Positions 54,311 through 63,879 of a DNA stretch of 64,000 bases are shown piece after piece. The position numbers and the translations under genes are program-made. Source of the DNA: Ruegeria sediminis (GTDB lineage Bacteria; Pseudomonadota; Alphaproteobacteria; Rhodobacterales; Rhodobacteraceae); NCBI RefSeq assembly GCF_005938215.1, contig NZ_VCPD01000006.1:211306-275305 (forward strand), in the 5' to 3' direction. The notes below the pieces were generated by a model. That model ran no database searches. It saw only the letters and a program-made list of their open reading frames with translations, and was not told the DNA's origin. Within the stretch, counting starts at the first letter, position 1. Each line of letters starts with the position of its first letter.

Positions 54311-55360
54311 TCACTTGCAGATCGGCAAGACCAGTGGCGGCTGCTTCGGAAGCGATTGCCTCCAGTCGTCGATGATCGGCTGGAGCTTGCTTTTGGGCCA
54401 GAACTTGGGTGAGCCGATCGCCTTCAGACATGCCGCGTTCCAATAGAGCCCGGCGCGTGACAGGGATTTCCCTTTCTTCACCGCACCTGCGACCGCGTCG
54501 ATGTCACTGGATTCAGGATAGATGTAGAGCGTCGTCGGGTTTCCCTCCACCAGTGCGAGGATTTCCCTTGAAGCCGACTGTGACCAGGTTGTGCAACCGT
54601 TGCTGCGGCCACCTGTGTAGTTCACCAGTTTTCCGTAAGGGACATACCCCTCTTCGTCAGCATGGGGGCTGGTCGGGTTTTTGAAGCGGCACTGCCACTT
54701 CAGAAAGACCGCCGGATGCCCGCCGATGGCCCGCTCGCGGGCATTTTCCGTGTCGCCTTCACCGTCGAACAACAAGAACGTGCGATGGAATGGTCTCCGC
54801 GCGCCCGATTGGTGGTGGTAGCCTTTGAAAGACGTCCTTGTTTCGGCCGTCACGTAGGAGCCGCCCATGGTCAGCTTCGACCCCTCGGCGTTGCTGAAGT
54901 TCTTCGCGCATTGCCGACCGTTCGAGAAATTCGCGCGTTGCAATCTCCGTCCGTTGCCATAGCCCGACGAAACTGCGCGGAAGGATTTCCTGGACTCGCA
55001 GATGATGTAAAACCGGCGCCCCGGTTGACCGCCGCTTGAGGTGCTTGGGCGCGTTGCATCCTTGGCAAGATAGCAGGGGTTCGTAACCGCGCCCTGGCGT
55101 ATTTTGCGCTGGTGAAGCGCCCGTGCCCTCTTCAGCACCACCGGGGCGATTTGGCCGTCGCCTGTGCCGACATGCTTTTTCAGCCATCCCGGAATTTCCG
55201 GAGTTTGTGGAGCCGCCCGAGTTGGTTGTGAACCGAAAAGGGCGACAATGGACATGGCGGCAATGGTGAGATTGAGTGAATTCAACAGCAACCTGCAATG
55301 CTCCTGCTTTTTGATCCTCGGCACAAGCATAGCACAAGTTGCTCTCGTGAAGGCGACCAT
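54311..55360 (-). CDS. Murein L,D-transpeptidase catalytic-domain protein (YkuD_2 type)
   Basis: A 349-residue protein with an N-terminal hydrophobic export signal (about residues 25-50, ending near TRAAPQ). The body has RRFYIICESRKSFRAVSSGY, SNAEGSKLTMGGSYVTAETR and the likely active-site region NGCTTWS with histidines in RRPFHRTFLLF. These are marks of the YkuD_2 family, thought to act on peptidoglycan cross-links in the periplasm. The start could be ATG 55360 or 55330. Confidence 0.8.
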   Translation of the reverse strand: MVAFTRATCAMLVPRIKKQEHCRLLLNSLNLTIAAMSIVALFGSQPTRAAPQTPEIPGWLKKHVGTGDGQIAPVVLKRARALHQRKIRQGAVTNPCYLAKDATRPSTSSGGQPGRRFYIICESRKSFRAVSSGYGNGRRLQRANFSNGRQCAKNFSNAEGSKLTMGGSYVTAETRTSFKGYHHQSGARRPFHRTFLLFDGEGDTENARERAIGGHPAVFLKWQCRFKNPTSPHADEEGYVPYGKLVNYTGGRSNGCTTWSQSASREILALVEGNPTTLYIYPESSDIDAVAGAVKKGKSLSRAGLYWNAACLKAIGSPKFWPKSKLQPIIDDWRQSLPKQPPLVLPICK

Positions 55361-55500
55361 ACCTAAGGTGCCAAAAAAGCTGGGGCCCGACTACATCATC
55401 CCGATGGGTCACCGGTCAATAACGCACAAACAACCAGATCGGACCAAGAAAAATAGGCTACCAAGCTGTTGTTAGTCCAATCTCGCTTTTGCAAATGCCA

Positions 55501-56154
55501 TCACGAAATCTTCATGTATCCCCTGACGGCTTCTTTCAAACCGCCGCGCAGCGATTCATCGCGGGTTGAATAGACATGGTAGTCGTTGACCAGGTCGTTC
55601 TGCAGCACACCGACGATCAACTGGAAGCAAAACGCCAAGCGTTCCTTGGCAACGTCGGGTGTGAAGGCGGGGAATTGCGTCGCGCAGGCCCGGCGATAGC
55701 TTCGCATGATTTCCCGCGCCGAGTCCCGCATGGGCGCCCAAGGATCCTCCGGTTCAAGAATTCGAAGCAGAGATTCCCGCAACACGCCGCGGACCGGACC
55801 TGTGAAGAGATCCGCCATCAGGTCGACCATTTCATCCAGGGCTTCGCCCGCTTCCATCTCGTACAGCCTGTCGACGTTCACCCGGTCGTAAATCTCGGCA
55901 TTGCACAATGCGATTGCCGCGGCGCGCAGGGCCCGAAAGTACGCCTCCTTGTCCTCGAACCGCGTGTAAAAGCTGCCGACCGATCCTCCACATTCTTCGG
56001 CCAGATCCGAGATTTTCAGGTCACTCAACCTGCGCTCGTTCAACAATTTTATCCCGGCCGAGATATAGGCATCCCTGATCCGTTTGCTGCGCTTTTGCCG
56101 GGCCGGCAGAACCCCCGGAATGTCGTCGTCGATCTTTAGTGCTTCAAAATTCAT
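55501..56154 (-). CDS. TetR-family regulator
   Basis: A 217-residue protein. The helix-turn-helix segment ISDLAEECGGSVGSFYTRFE is a clear TetR signature. It lies downstream of a TRAP operon on the same strand and is probably its regulator and that of the divergent operon at 59260. The start at ATG 56154 gives MNFEALKIDDDIPG before the DNA-binding domain. Confidence 0.9.
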   Translation of the reverse strand: MNFEALKIDDDIPGVLPARQKRSKRIRDAYISAGIKLLNERRLSDLKISDLAEECGGSVGSFYTRFEDKEAYFRALRAAAIALCNAEIYDRVNVDRLYEMEAGEALDEMVDLMADLFTGPVRGVLRESLLRILEPEDPWAPMRDSAREIMRSYRRACATQFPAFTPDVAKERLAFCFQLIVGVLQNDLVNDYHVYSTRDESLRGGLKEAVRGYMKIS

Positions 56155-56236
56155 TGCGGGCCTTTGGTCCGGAGGTTTCGGTGCAAGACCATAAACCGAT
56201 CCCCGATGGTACTGCCATGGCCACCTGCACCCCACA

Positions 56237-57496
56237 TCATCGTATGAAGAAGAGTGCAGTGTCCGGCACGAAGGTCACAACCATCAGCACAGCAAGGATC
56301 AGGGCGATGAACGGAAGCACGGCGCGACAAATTTCGAGGAAGTTTTCGCGAAACGCCGTCATTGCCACTATGAGGTTCAAACCCAAGGGTGGCGTCAGGA
56401 ATCCGATTTCAAGGTTGATGACCATGATCACTCCAAAATGGATCGGATCGATCCCGTAGGCCATCGCAGGAACCAGCAAAAGCGGGCCGAGGATCAGGAT
56501 AGCGGATATCACGTCGAAAAGGCAGCCCACCACGAGCAGCAGCAGGTTTACCGCCAGCAGGAAAGCAATCTTGTTGGTCGTGATTGTCGTGATCCAGGTG
56601 GCCAGTTGGTCCGGGATTTCCTCGATGGTCAGGATCGTCTTCAAGCTGAGTGCCACCGCGACAATGGGAAAGAGCATGCCAAGCAGTTTCGCTGTCTCCA
56701 CCGCTGTGTGATAGAAGTCGATCGGTCTCAGTTCGCGGTGAATCACGATCTCGACGAAAAGAGCATAGACCAATGCGACCGCGGCGGCCTCAGTGGCCGA
56801 GAAATAGCCCGAATAAATCCCTCCGAGCAGGATGACAGGGAGCAGCGCCGACCATCCGCCGCGCTTCAGGGCCGTGCGGAACTCTGCAAGGTCGAACGGT
56901 TCGGAGGGCATATTGCGGTTGGTCCAGTAGGAGTAACCCGCGAGGACGGCCGCGATCATGATGCCCGGGATGATCCCCGCCAGAAAAAGGTCCGCAATCG
57001 ATTTTTCGTTGACGATGCCATAGAGGATAAGTGGGATTGAAGGCGGGATGATGATGCCAAGCGTGCCGCCCGATGTGAGCGCGCCCAAGGCGAAGCGCTT
57101 GGAATATCCGTTTTCCAGGAGCGCCGGGTATAGAATGGTTCCCACTGCCAACAGCGTGACCGGCGACGAGCCCGAGATGGCGGCGAAGATCGCGCAGCTC
57201 AGGATGGTGGCCACGGCGAGACCGCCGGGAATGGGACGGGTGACGCTGATGGCCAGATCGATCAGCCGCTGCGCGATTGATCCGCGGGTCATGATGCTGC
57301 CCGCCAGAAGGAACATCGGGATCGCCAGAAGCAGCGCGTTGTCGAGGCTAATCCAGATGTCTTCGGCGAGATACTCCAGATAGCCGTCGCCCCAGACGAG
57401 GTGAACATAGGCCGCCGAGGCCAGCAGGACGACGATGATGTTCTGTCGCAGCGCCAGCAGAGCCAGAACCATCACGAGAAGAAGAATGGCATACAT
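56237..57496 (-). CDS. TRAP transporter large permease (DctM type)
   Basis: A 419-residue membrane protein with about 12 spans. It has MFLLAGSIMTRGSIAQRLID, the central SGSSPVTLLAVGTILYPALL, PPSIPLILYGIVNEKS and LEIGFLTPPLGLNLIVAM. It starts 4 bases after the small permease stop codon, with ATG 57496 chosen for this reason. It is part of the third TRAP system in the window. Confidence 0.93.
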   Translation of the reverse strand: MYAILLLVMVLALLALRQNIIVVLLASAAYVHLVWGDGYLEYLAEDIWISLDNALLLAIPMFLLAGSIMTRGSIAQRLIDLAISVTRPIPGGLAVATILSCAIFAAISGSSPVTLLAVGTILYPALLENGYSKRFALGALTSGGTLGIIIPPSIPLILYGIVNEKSIADLFLAGIIPGIMIAAVLAGYSYWTNRNMPSEPFDLAEFRTALKRGGWSALLPVILLGGIYSGYFSATEAAAVALVYALFVEIVIHRELRPIDFYHTAVETAKLLGMLFPIVAVALSLKTILTIEEIPDQLATWITTITTNKIAFLLAVNLLLLVVGCLFDVISAILILGPLLLVPAMAYGIDPIHFGVIMVINLEIGFLTPPLGLNLIVAMTAFRENFLEICRAVLPFIALILAVLMVVTFVPDTALFFIR

Positions 57497-57500
57497 CAGA

Positions 57501-57992
57501 TCACCCGGCGAGTTTGTCCACGTTGGATTTGAGATCGGGACGAAGTGCAAAGATCAGGTGTTTCAACCCGGCTGAACCGAAGGCGTAGGGTACGACCAGT
57601 TGCAGCGGCCAGAGAACGAAATAGAGGACCGGCGCCCTGTCTCCGTTTTCCATCGAGATCTGCACGAACGTCCAGGCAACATAGCCCGCCCCGAAAAAGA
57701 AGATTGCCGACAGCGCGTCTCCGATACGTGCGACCTCACGCTGATGGCGACCGGCAAGGAAATCCAGAAACGCTGGCCGCAGATGCGAATTGTCGGATGT
57801 CGCCAGCGTCAGCCCCAGAAAGCCCGCGACAATCGCTCCGTAGACCGCAAGTTGCTGGATGCCGAGCAGAGCGGAAGAAAACACTTCCCGGCCAATCACG
57901 TCGACCATCAGGAGGACGGCAACGAAGGCATAGGCGATCGTTGCCGTGATCGATTCCGCCAGCGTCACTCCGTTGAGAATGAAACGCAGCAT
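57501..57992 (-). CDS. TRAP transporter small permease (DctQ type)
   Basis: A 163-residue protein with four membrane segments, including YAFVAVLLMVDVIGREVFSS and QQLAVYGAIVAGFLGLTLAT, and a SHLRP arginine motif as in DctQ proteins. ATG 57992 is at the family start; 7 bases separate it from the binding-protein stop codon. Confidence 0.9.
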   Translation of the reverse strand: MLRFILNGVTLAESITATIAYAFVAVLLMVDVIGREVFSSALLGIQQLAVYGAIVAGFLGLTLATSDNSHLRPAFLDFLAGRHQREVARIGDALSAIFFFGAGYVAWTFVQISMENGDRAPVLYFVLWPLQLVVPYAFGSAGLKHLIFALRPDLKSNVDKLAG

Positions 57993-57999
57993 GGCCGGC

Positions 58000-58983
58000 T
58001 CACGAACAAGCAGCTTTCGCTGCGACGATCTCTTCCCACTTGACGCGGGCGTCGGCGCCGAGCTCTTCGAGGATTTCTTCCTGCGCATCCGGGACCAGCG
58101 CCTTCCATTCGTCCAGTTCGCCGGGTTCCAATTCGATTACGGTCGCCCCCTCGCTGGCAGCTTTTTCCAGAAGCGCACCCTCGGCACCTCGGATCGCCGC
58201 ACGTAGCTCAAGGAAGGTCGGGGCCGCCTCTTCCACCCAAGCCTTCTCCTGATCGCTCAGCCCGTCCCAGGTGCGCTGCGACATGATCACGGCGCCGACC
58301 TGATGCTGGTGTCGAGTAAGGGTGATCTGCGGCGCGACTTTGTCATAGCCCGTCGCGACGCCGAACACCGACAACTGGGTCGCAGCCGAGACCTGGCCGG
58401 TTTTCATCGCCGGCACCGCCTCGCTGGGCGCCAGGGGAACCGCGGTTCCGCCGGCTGCCTTGATGAAAAGCGTGTCGGTCGCCGACGGGGCGGTGCGGAT
58501 CTTGACCTTCGCCAGATCGCCGGGAACGCGAATGGGATCCTTGGAGAAGATCACCTGGTACCCGACCTCCATCCAGCTCAGGGTTTTGACATTTGCCTCG
58601 TCGAATTCCGGGCCAAAGGTTTCCAGCAGGTGATTGTCCGCGACGCAGTCGAACTGTTCCGCGCTTTCGAAGGCATAGGGCGACGCCAACAGGCCGAATT
58701 CCGGGACCAGCAACGATACGGCCGTGTTGGACATCACGCCCATATCGATCCGGCCGCGGGCGATCTGCTTTACGACGTCCTGTTCGCCGCCAAGCTTGGA
58801 GCCCAGATAAGGTTTCGCTGTCAGCTCACCTCCCGAGACTTCGGCCAGCTTGTCCACGAATTTCATGGTGATCTGCCCCCAGGGCGAATTGGGGGGCGGC
58901 GCCGCGCTGAGCCGAAGTTCCTTCGCGTCGGCAGCGATGCTTCCCGCAAGCAGCAGTGCAGCGGCGGTGGTTGCGAATTTCAT
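58000..58983 (-). CDS. TRAP transporter substrate-binding protein (DctP type)
   Basis: A 327-residue binding protein with a signal peptide (MKFATTAAALLLAGSIAADA). Conserved parts are GGEQDVVKQIARGRIDMGVM and DLAKVKIRTAPSATDTLF with the carboxylate-binding arginine. GGGAGG precedes ATG 58983. First gene of the TRAP operon, divergent from the NTF2-like operon. Confidence 0.93.
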   Translation of the reverse strand: MKFATTAAALLLAGSIAADAKELRLSAAPPPNSPWGQITMKFVDKLAEVSGGELTAKPYLGSKLGGEQDVVKQIARGRIDMGVMSNTAVSLLVPEFGLLASPYAFESAEQFDCVADNHLLETFGPEFDEANVKTLSWMEVGYQVIFSKDPIRVPGDLAKVKIRTAPSATDTLFIKAAGGTAVPLAPSEAVPAMKTGQVSAATQLSVFGVATGYDKVAPQITLTRHQHQVGAVIMSQRTWDGLSDQEKAWVEEAAPTFLELRAAIRGAEGALLEKAASEGATVIELEPGELDEWKALVPDAQEEILEELGADARVKWEEIVAAKAACS

Positions 58984-59059
58984 GACGTCGTCCTCCCTGA
59001 TACCCGTCAATGCAAGTTACCGTAAGGCTACCTGCAGCCCCTCCGTTCTGTCAATTAAA

Positions 59060-59149
59060 ATGAATTGAAATTCATCTTTTGGGGCAAATCACATGTCAAA
59101 ACAGATTGTTAAATACTTTCACGGGCACCTTAAAGTGAATTTATATTCA
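59060..59149. promoter_or_regulatory. Two matching dyads in a divergent promoter region
   Basis: ATGAATTGAAATTCAT (59060-59075) and GTGAATTTATATTCAT (59135-59150) share the form (A/G)TGAAT-N4-ATTCAT and lie 60 bases apart in the AT-rich region between the TRAP operon and the gene at 59260. They look like two operators for one dimeric regulator, most likely the TetR protein at 55501. Confidence 0.6.
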
Positions 59150-59259
59150 TTTTTATTGACTCCCCGATTGCGGAATCGCTATGGTTCCTGCCACGGGTGT
59201 GGCGCGTTTCCGCAACCCGGAAATCACCAACTGAGCGCGGCAAAAGGTGGCAAGGCCCA

Positions 59260-59955
59260 ATGGCGGATACCGAAAAAAAGAGCGGAGCGAGCCGGAAACG
59301 CAAAGCCCGCACCCCGCAGGAACCTGGCGCGCGGGCCGGCGCTGTTCGAGTCGTCGCGAACCCCGCATCGCAAACGGTCGAAGACATACCGCGGCAGGCG
59401 CCCGAGCAACCTAAGGCGCCCCCTGTGCAAACGCCGCGAATCGTGGATGCGCCCCGCGGCCTGGTCACCGAGCAGATTCGACCTGCCCAAAAAGCGTCGA
59501 ACGAACCGCGCCTGAGCAACGGCTATAAGATCCGCGAGAATCGCGCCTATCAGAGAACGGAAAAGATCGCGCGCAAGCCGCTGGCCAACCGGGCCGACGA
59601 CGAGATCGGATACAAACAGCTGTTCACCCGGTTCGAGGCCGCCTTCACCGCCGGCGACATCTCCGCTCTGCGCGCGTGCCTGTCGCCCGCCTTCACTTGG
59701 AAGCTTCCCAACGGGCAGGTCGTCTATGGGCGCGAAGCCGCGCTTGAGGAAATGGAGCGCCGGTTCGCGATGCAGAATGGGCCCAGATTCTCGGCCTCCG
59801 TCTGGCGCTTTGAAGGCACCACGGTGCTTCAGACCTATGAGGTCGAATACATGGGATCAGACGGCCGCTGGCGGCAGTCCCGCGGTTTCGACCTGTACGA
59901 GATCGGCGACGGGCTGATCACCCTCAAGGATGCTTACTGGAAAATGATCCCCTGA
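59260..59955 (+). CDS. NTF2-like protein with disordered N-terminus
   Basis: A 231-residue protein. Residues 1-110 are low in complexity, rich in Lys, Arg, Pro and Ala, and probably unstructured. Residues 115-231 form a SnoaL/NTF2-like domain (FTRFEAAFTAGDISALRACL; MGSDGRWRQSRGFDLYEIGD; KDAYWKMIP). The long basic tail is unusual for this fold and may bind a partner protein or RNA. First of a run of closely spaced genes. Confidence 0.75.
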   Translation: MADTEKKSGASRKRKARTPQEPGARAGAVRVVANPASQTVEDIPRQAPEQPKAPPVQTPRIVDAPRGLVTEQIRPAQKASNEPRLSNGYKIRENRAYQRTEKIARKPLANRADDEIGYKQLFTRFEAAFTAGDISALRACLSPAFTWKLPNGQVVYGREAALEEMERRFAMQNGPRFSASVWRFEGTTVLQTYEVEYMGSDGRWRQSRGFDLYEIGDGLITLKDAYWKMIP

Positions 59956-59974
59956 GCGGGGACGGGAGGATGCC

Positions 59975-60223
59975 ATGAAAATCGAATCTGCGGCGGGCGA
60001 GTTCTCTTTCGACCTCGAGAATTTGGAGCTGCGCGAGGACGGAATCGTCCTCTCGGGAAAGATGGGTGTGTGGGAGGCGGAAACCACGATGACTGACGCT
60101 GATCTTCGCCGGATCGTCGGAATGGTCCTGCGCAAGCCCGGCGCGTGGGCCTACCTGACGCGGATGCTGTTCGGCGTCCGGCGCCAGATCGCACGCGACA
60201 CCACCGGGGAGACGGGCAAATGA
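59975..60223 (+). CDS. Small hypothetical protein in the aldehyde dehydrogenase operon
   Basis: An 82-residue protein I do not recognise: MKIESAAGEFSFDLENLELR, then VSGKMGVWEAETTMT-like beta structure and a C-terminal helix (LRRIVGMVLRKPGAWAYLTR). A good ribosome site (GGGAGG) precedes it and its stop overlaps the next gene as ATGA, so it is very likely real and coupled to the 446-residue protein. It may be a small partner subunit. Confidence 0.75.
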   Translation: MKIESAAGEFSFDLENLELREDGIVLSGKMGVWEAETTMTDADLRRIVGMVLRKPGAWAYLTRMLFGVRRQIARDTTGETGK

Positions 60224-61560
60224 GCGAGTCGAAACCGAATGGCCTGCCGCCGCAGGCGCAAGCAGCATGGGACTTTCCGCTGTTCGACGCGATAATGGGG
60301 CGTCGTTCTCGACGCTTCGGCCTCGGCATGGAAATGACCTCCGGCCCATTCCAGCACAGATCCGACTACGAGCCCTATCCTCTGAGTGATCTGGAAACCG
60401 CCATGTTGGTGGCTGCCGCCACGGCCACCACGGGCCCGATCCTGGCCGAAACCAACCTGCCCGGCGCCATGGTGAAGACCATCGGCAAGCCGTACCCCTC
60501 GGCCATGGGTTCGCACCGTTCGCGGCTTTTCTTCACCAATGACGACGGCGTCTTCGTGGTCAATGCAGACAAGGCCAAGATGAGCAAGATGCGCGAATAC
60601 GAGGACAAGTCGGACCGGGACAAGCTACTGGGATTCTACGACACTTACGTTGAAAAGATCGACGACGGGCGCATGGATCTTCCCCCGCAGGAGCCGGGTA
60701 TCTGGGCCCACAACCAATGGGTCACCAATATGCCCGGCACGACGATCTTCATGCCGGTGATCGACGTGACCAAGGACATCATCAAGCTGATGATCAACCT
60801 CTGCGACGGTAAGGCCGGACGGTATGCCAAGAACACCGGCGGTTATTACATCGTCGACGACCGAAACGGAATGAAGCCGTGCGGCAATCAGAAATGGCTC
60901 GATAGCGGCCTGCTGAACAAGCGAAAGGTCATGACCTTGAGCCGGCTGGAAAAGATGTTGTCCGATGGAATGCTGGCCGAGGGTGCCTTCATGGGGCAAC
61001 TGATGGCGTTGACCTTGCAGGCTACGGGTCTGGGTGGCTGGGTCTATGGCGGGTTCTCTTCAACCGTCGTACTCGGTGGCACACCCGCCTGCCGTGGCCT
61101 GGGATTTCGCTTCATCCAGTCCGACAGCGATCCGTTCCCGATCCCGGTCGGCCGGGACGGAATTTTTGAGGCCTATTGCCCGCCCTACTACGCCAACATG
61201 TCCGAAGCGGTCGACGCCGCGCTCGAAGGCGCTTTGCAGACAATGGACGAATGGGAGGCAAAAGGCATGGTCAAGCCCCACACCGCGCCCAATGCAGAAT
61301 TCGACGCGGCGACCATCCCGGCCAGTCCCGAGGGCATCCAATGCGTCAAGGATATGTGCCAGTACATCTATGACACCTACGGCAAGTTCCCTGCAACGGT
61401 CGACCCTATCCAGATGACGCTCTTCATTCAGGCGCATCACCTCGATCTGGATTTCTACGACAAGCACATGAAACCGGGTGCGTATCTCGAAACGCATCGC
61501 AACCATTTCCGCGACTGGCATGGCAATGACGGGCCGAAAAAGCGCGCGACGGAGGACTGA
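60220..61560 (+). CDS. Unknown 446-residue protein, nitroreductase-like N-terminus
   Basis: The first 80 residues contain FDAIMGRRSRRFGLGMEM and PLSDLETAMLVAAATATTG, which resemble the flavin-binding start of nitroreductases (R-R-S-x-R then a helix rich in Ala). The rest (for example RLFFTNDDGVFVVNADKAKM; GGYYIVDDRNGMKPCGNQKW; QATGLGGWVYGGF) matches no family I can name, and the protein is about twice the normal length. It sits between its small coupled neighbour and an aldehyde dehydrogenase, suggesting a redox step before aldehyde oxidation. The function is not known. Confidence 0.6.
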   Translation: MSESKPNGLPPQAQAAWDFPLFDAIMGRRSRRFGLGMEMTSGPFQHRSDYEPYPLSDLETAMLVAAATATTGPILAETNLPGAMVKTIGKPYPSAMGSHRSRLFFTNDDGVFVVNADKAKMSKMREYEDKSDRDKLLGFYDTYVEKIDDGRMDLPPQEPGIWAHNQWVTNMPGTTIFMPVIDVTKDIIKLMINLCDGKAGRYAKNTGGYYIVDDRNGMKPCGNQKWLDSGLLNKRKVMTLSRLEKMLSDGMLAEGAFMGQLMALTLQATGLGGWVYGGFSSTVVLGGTPACRGLGFRFIQSDSDPFPIPVGRDGIFEAYCPPYYANMSEAVDAALEGALQTMDEWEAKGMVKPHTAPNAEFDAATIPASPEGIQCVKDMCQYIYDTYGKFPATVDPIQMTLFIQAHHLDLDFYDKHMKPGAYLETHRNHFRDWHGNDGPKKRATED

Positions 61561-61561
61561 C

Positions 61562-62977
61562 ATGGACCCTTTCCGCCTCATCATCGACGGCAAGAAAGTA
61601 CCGGCAAAGCAATGCTTCGAGGTACTGAACCCCGCCACCGAGAAAGTCGCCGGACTTGCGCCGCTGGCCACGAAGGACGACCTTGAAAACGCCGTTCGGG
61701 CGGCAAGGGTGGCCCAGAAAGCCTGGGCGAAAGAGACCGAGCGCAAGCGTCAGACCGCGTGCCGTCGGATCGCAGAGCGAATCGAGGCCCATTCCGAGGA
61801 ATTGGCGCAACTGCTGACGGCGGAGCAGGGCAAACCGCTCAACGGACTCGGCTCCCGCTGGGAAATCGGCGGGGCTGTTGCGTGGACCCAGTATACTGCT
61901 TCGCTATCCATGCCCCCCAAAATCCTGCAAGACAACAACGAGGGCAGAGTAGAGCTGTTCCGCAAGCCGATCGGCGTTGTGGGCTCGATTCTGCCCTGGA
62001 ATTTCCCGGTTCTGATCGCGATCTGGCATATCATCCCGGCCGTCCTGGCTGGCAACGCGGTGGTGTGCAAGCCATCGCCCTATACGCCCCTCACGACCCT
62101 GCGCCTTGTCGAACTGATGAACGAGGTTCTGCCGCGCGGTGTTGTCAATTGCGTGACCGGCGACGACGACCTCGGGCCGATGATGAGCGGTCATCCCGAT
62201 ATCGGAAAGATCGTCTTTACAGGCTCCTGCGCTACCGGCAAGAAAATCTATGCTTCCGCTTCAGAAACCATGAAGCGTCTGACGCTGGAACTGGGCGGCA
62301 ATGACGCCGGGATCGTGCTACCGGATGTGGATCCCAAGCAGATTGCCGAAGGACTGTTCTGGGGCGCCTTCATCAACACCGGCCAGACCTGCGCCGCGCT
62401 CAAGCGCCTCTACGTGCATGAAGACGTATACGAGGACGTCTGCGACGAATTGGTCAAGTTCGCCCGCAAGATGCCGATGGGCGCCGGTACTGAGGACAGC
62501 GCTATGCTGGGGCCGGTCCAAAATCTGCGCCAGTTCGAGATCGTGCGAGACCTGGTGGCCGATGCGCGCGGCAAGGGCCGCGTTCTTCTCGGCGGCGACG
62601 TGCCCGCCCCCAGTTCCAGGAAGCAGGGCTACTTCTTTCCCCTGACTCTCATCGCCGATCTCGACAATGGCGACCGCTTGGTGGACGAAGAGCAATTTGG
62701 CCCGGCGTTGCCGATCATTCGTTTCAGCGACATCGACGAGGTCATCGAAAAAGCCAACGACAACCCCAACGGCCTTGGCGGTTCGGTCTGGAGCCGCGAC
62801 GTCACCGAGGCAAGGCGCGTGGCCGCGCGCATGGAATGCGGCTCAGTCTGGATCAACAAGCACGGCATGATCCAGCCCAACGCACCCTTCGGCGGGGTCA
62901 AGCAATCGGGCGTGGGCGTCGAATTCGGGCAAGAGGGGCTGGAGGAATACACCGATATCCAGGTGGTGTTCTCGTGA
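61562..62977 (+). CDS. NAD(P)-dependent aldehyde dehydrogenase
   Basis: A 471-residue enzyme oxidising an aldehyde to the acid. Motifs include GSILPWNFPVLIAIWHIIPA, the glutamate in LELGGNDAGIV and the catalytic cysteine in NTGQTCAALKRLYV. The start follows the previous stop by one base. It is probably the last enzyme of this island, making the acid from an aldehyde produced by its neighbours. Confidence 0.94.
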   Translation: MDPFRLIIDGKKVPAKQCFEVLNPATEKVAGLAPLATKDDLENAVRAARVAQKAWAKETERKRQTACRRIAERIEAHSEELAQLLTAEQGKPLNGLGSRWEIGGAVAWTQYTASLSMPPKILQDNNEGRVELFRKPIGVVGSILPWNFPVLIAIWHIIPAVLAGNAVVCKPSPYTPLTTLRLVELMNEVLPRGVVNCVTGDDDLGPMMSGHPDIGKIVFTGSCATGKKIYASASETMKRLTLELGGNDAGIVLPDVDPKQIAEGLFWGAFINTGQTCAALKRLYVHEDVYEDVCDELVKFARKMPMGAGTEDSAMLGPVQNLRQFEIVRDLVADARGKGRVLLGGDVPAPSSRKQGYFFPLTLIADLDNGDRLVDEEQFGPALPIIRFSDIDEVIEKANDNPNGLGGSVWSRDVTEARRVAARMECGSVWINKHGMIQPNAPFGGVKQSGVGVEFGQEGLEEYTDIQVVFS

Positions 62978-62991
62978 TTCAACGCATTTAG

Positions 62992-63738
62992 ATGCTTGCC
63001 TTTCTGAACCCCGACACAGTTCCACCCCTGCTCGTGGCAGCCGTCTTCGCCGCGTCGCTTCTTCAGGCCGTGACCGGCATCGGCTTTGGCGTGATTGCCG
63101 GGCCGGCACTGCTCGTCACGATGGCCAGTGCAGCGGCAATACAGGTCTCGATCGTTCTGAGTTTCCTTATTGCGCTTCTTTTGTCTCCCCTGACTTTGCC
63201 GGTGGTCAATTGGCGGCTTCTACGGCCGCTGTTCATAGGTGTCTGTCTTGGCACTCCGATTGGCGCGCTGGCATTCCTTGGCTTGTCATTGGAAACGCTG
63301 AAGCTGTTTGCCGCGGTTGTTGTTGGAGCAATGACCTTGATCGCGACAGGCATGTTATCGCGCCATCCGATCTTTGAAACGGATTCAATGCGAAGACGAA
63401 AAGGCGTCGGGGTTGTATGCGGCATCCTGAACGCGGCCTTGGCGATGCCGGGCCCCCCTGTTGCCGCCTATGTAACGGCCATCAAGGGCGACAAGTCTGT
63501 GATACGCGCCACGACGCTCGTCACATTCTTGTTTTCCTACCCGATCGCGTTGATGTTTCAGTATGCGTTCGTCGGCATATCCGATGAGGTGCTGGAAATG
63601 GCGACGACTTTGTCGCTGCCCACAATCGTAGGCACGTTGAGCGGCATGTATTTGTCCCGCATCGTCGGAGAAACGGCGTTCAAGTGGTTGACCGTGGTCT
63701 TTCTGTCCATAAGCGTAGGAGCCTTGGTCGTCGGGTAA
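62992..63738 (+). CDS. TSUP/TauE-SafE-family permease
   Basis: A 248-residue membrane protein with about eight spans in two repeated halves: AASLLQAVTGIGFGVIAGPA and a second copy starting GVVCGILNAALAMPGPPVAA. These are typical of TSUP transporters, which export sulfite or sulfonates or move other small anions. It ends the gene row after the aldehyde dehydrogenase, so it may export an anion made by the pathway. Confidence 0.88.
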   Translation: MLAFLNPDTVPPLLVAAVFAASLLQAVTGIGFGVIAGPALLVTMASAAAIQVSIVLSFLIALLLSPLTLPVVNWRLLRPLFIGVCLGTPIGALAFLGLSLETLKLFAAVVVGAMTLIATGMLSRHPIFETDSMRRRKGVGVVCGILNAALAMPGPPVAAYVTAIKGDKSVIRATTLVTFLFSYPIALMFQYAFVGISDEVLEMATTLSLPTIVGTLSGMYLSRIVGETAFKWLTVVFLSISVGALVVG

Positions 63739-63879
63739 GCCAGCACGACCGTTCGCCTCGGCTTTTGCTGACGTCCTGTTGGGATCGTTCACGAATTCGT
63801 CACGTTGGGAAGATGGGCTTCAGTATCACCGGAGTTCAGGAACCAGAGCGTGGCACGGTCCCAAAGTTTCGTACCCGGC

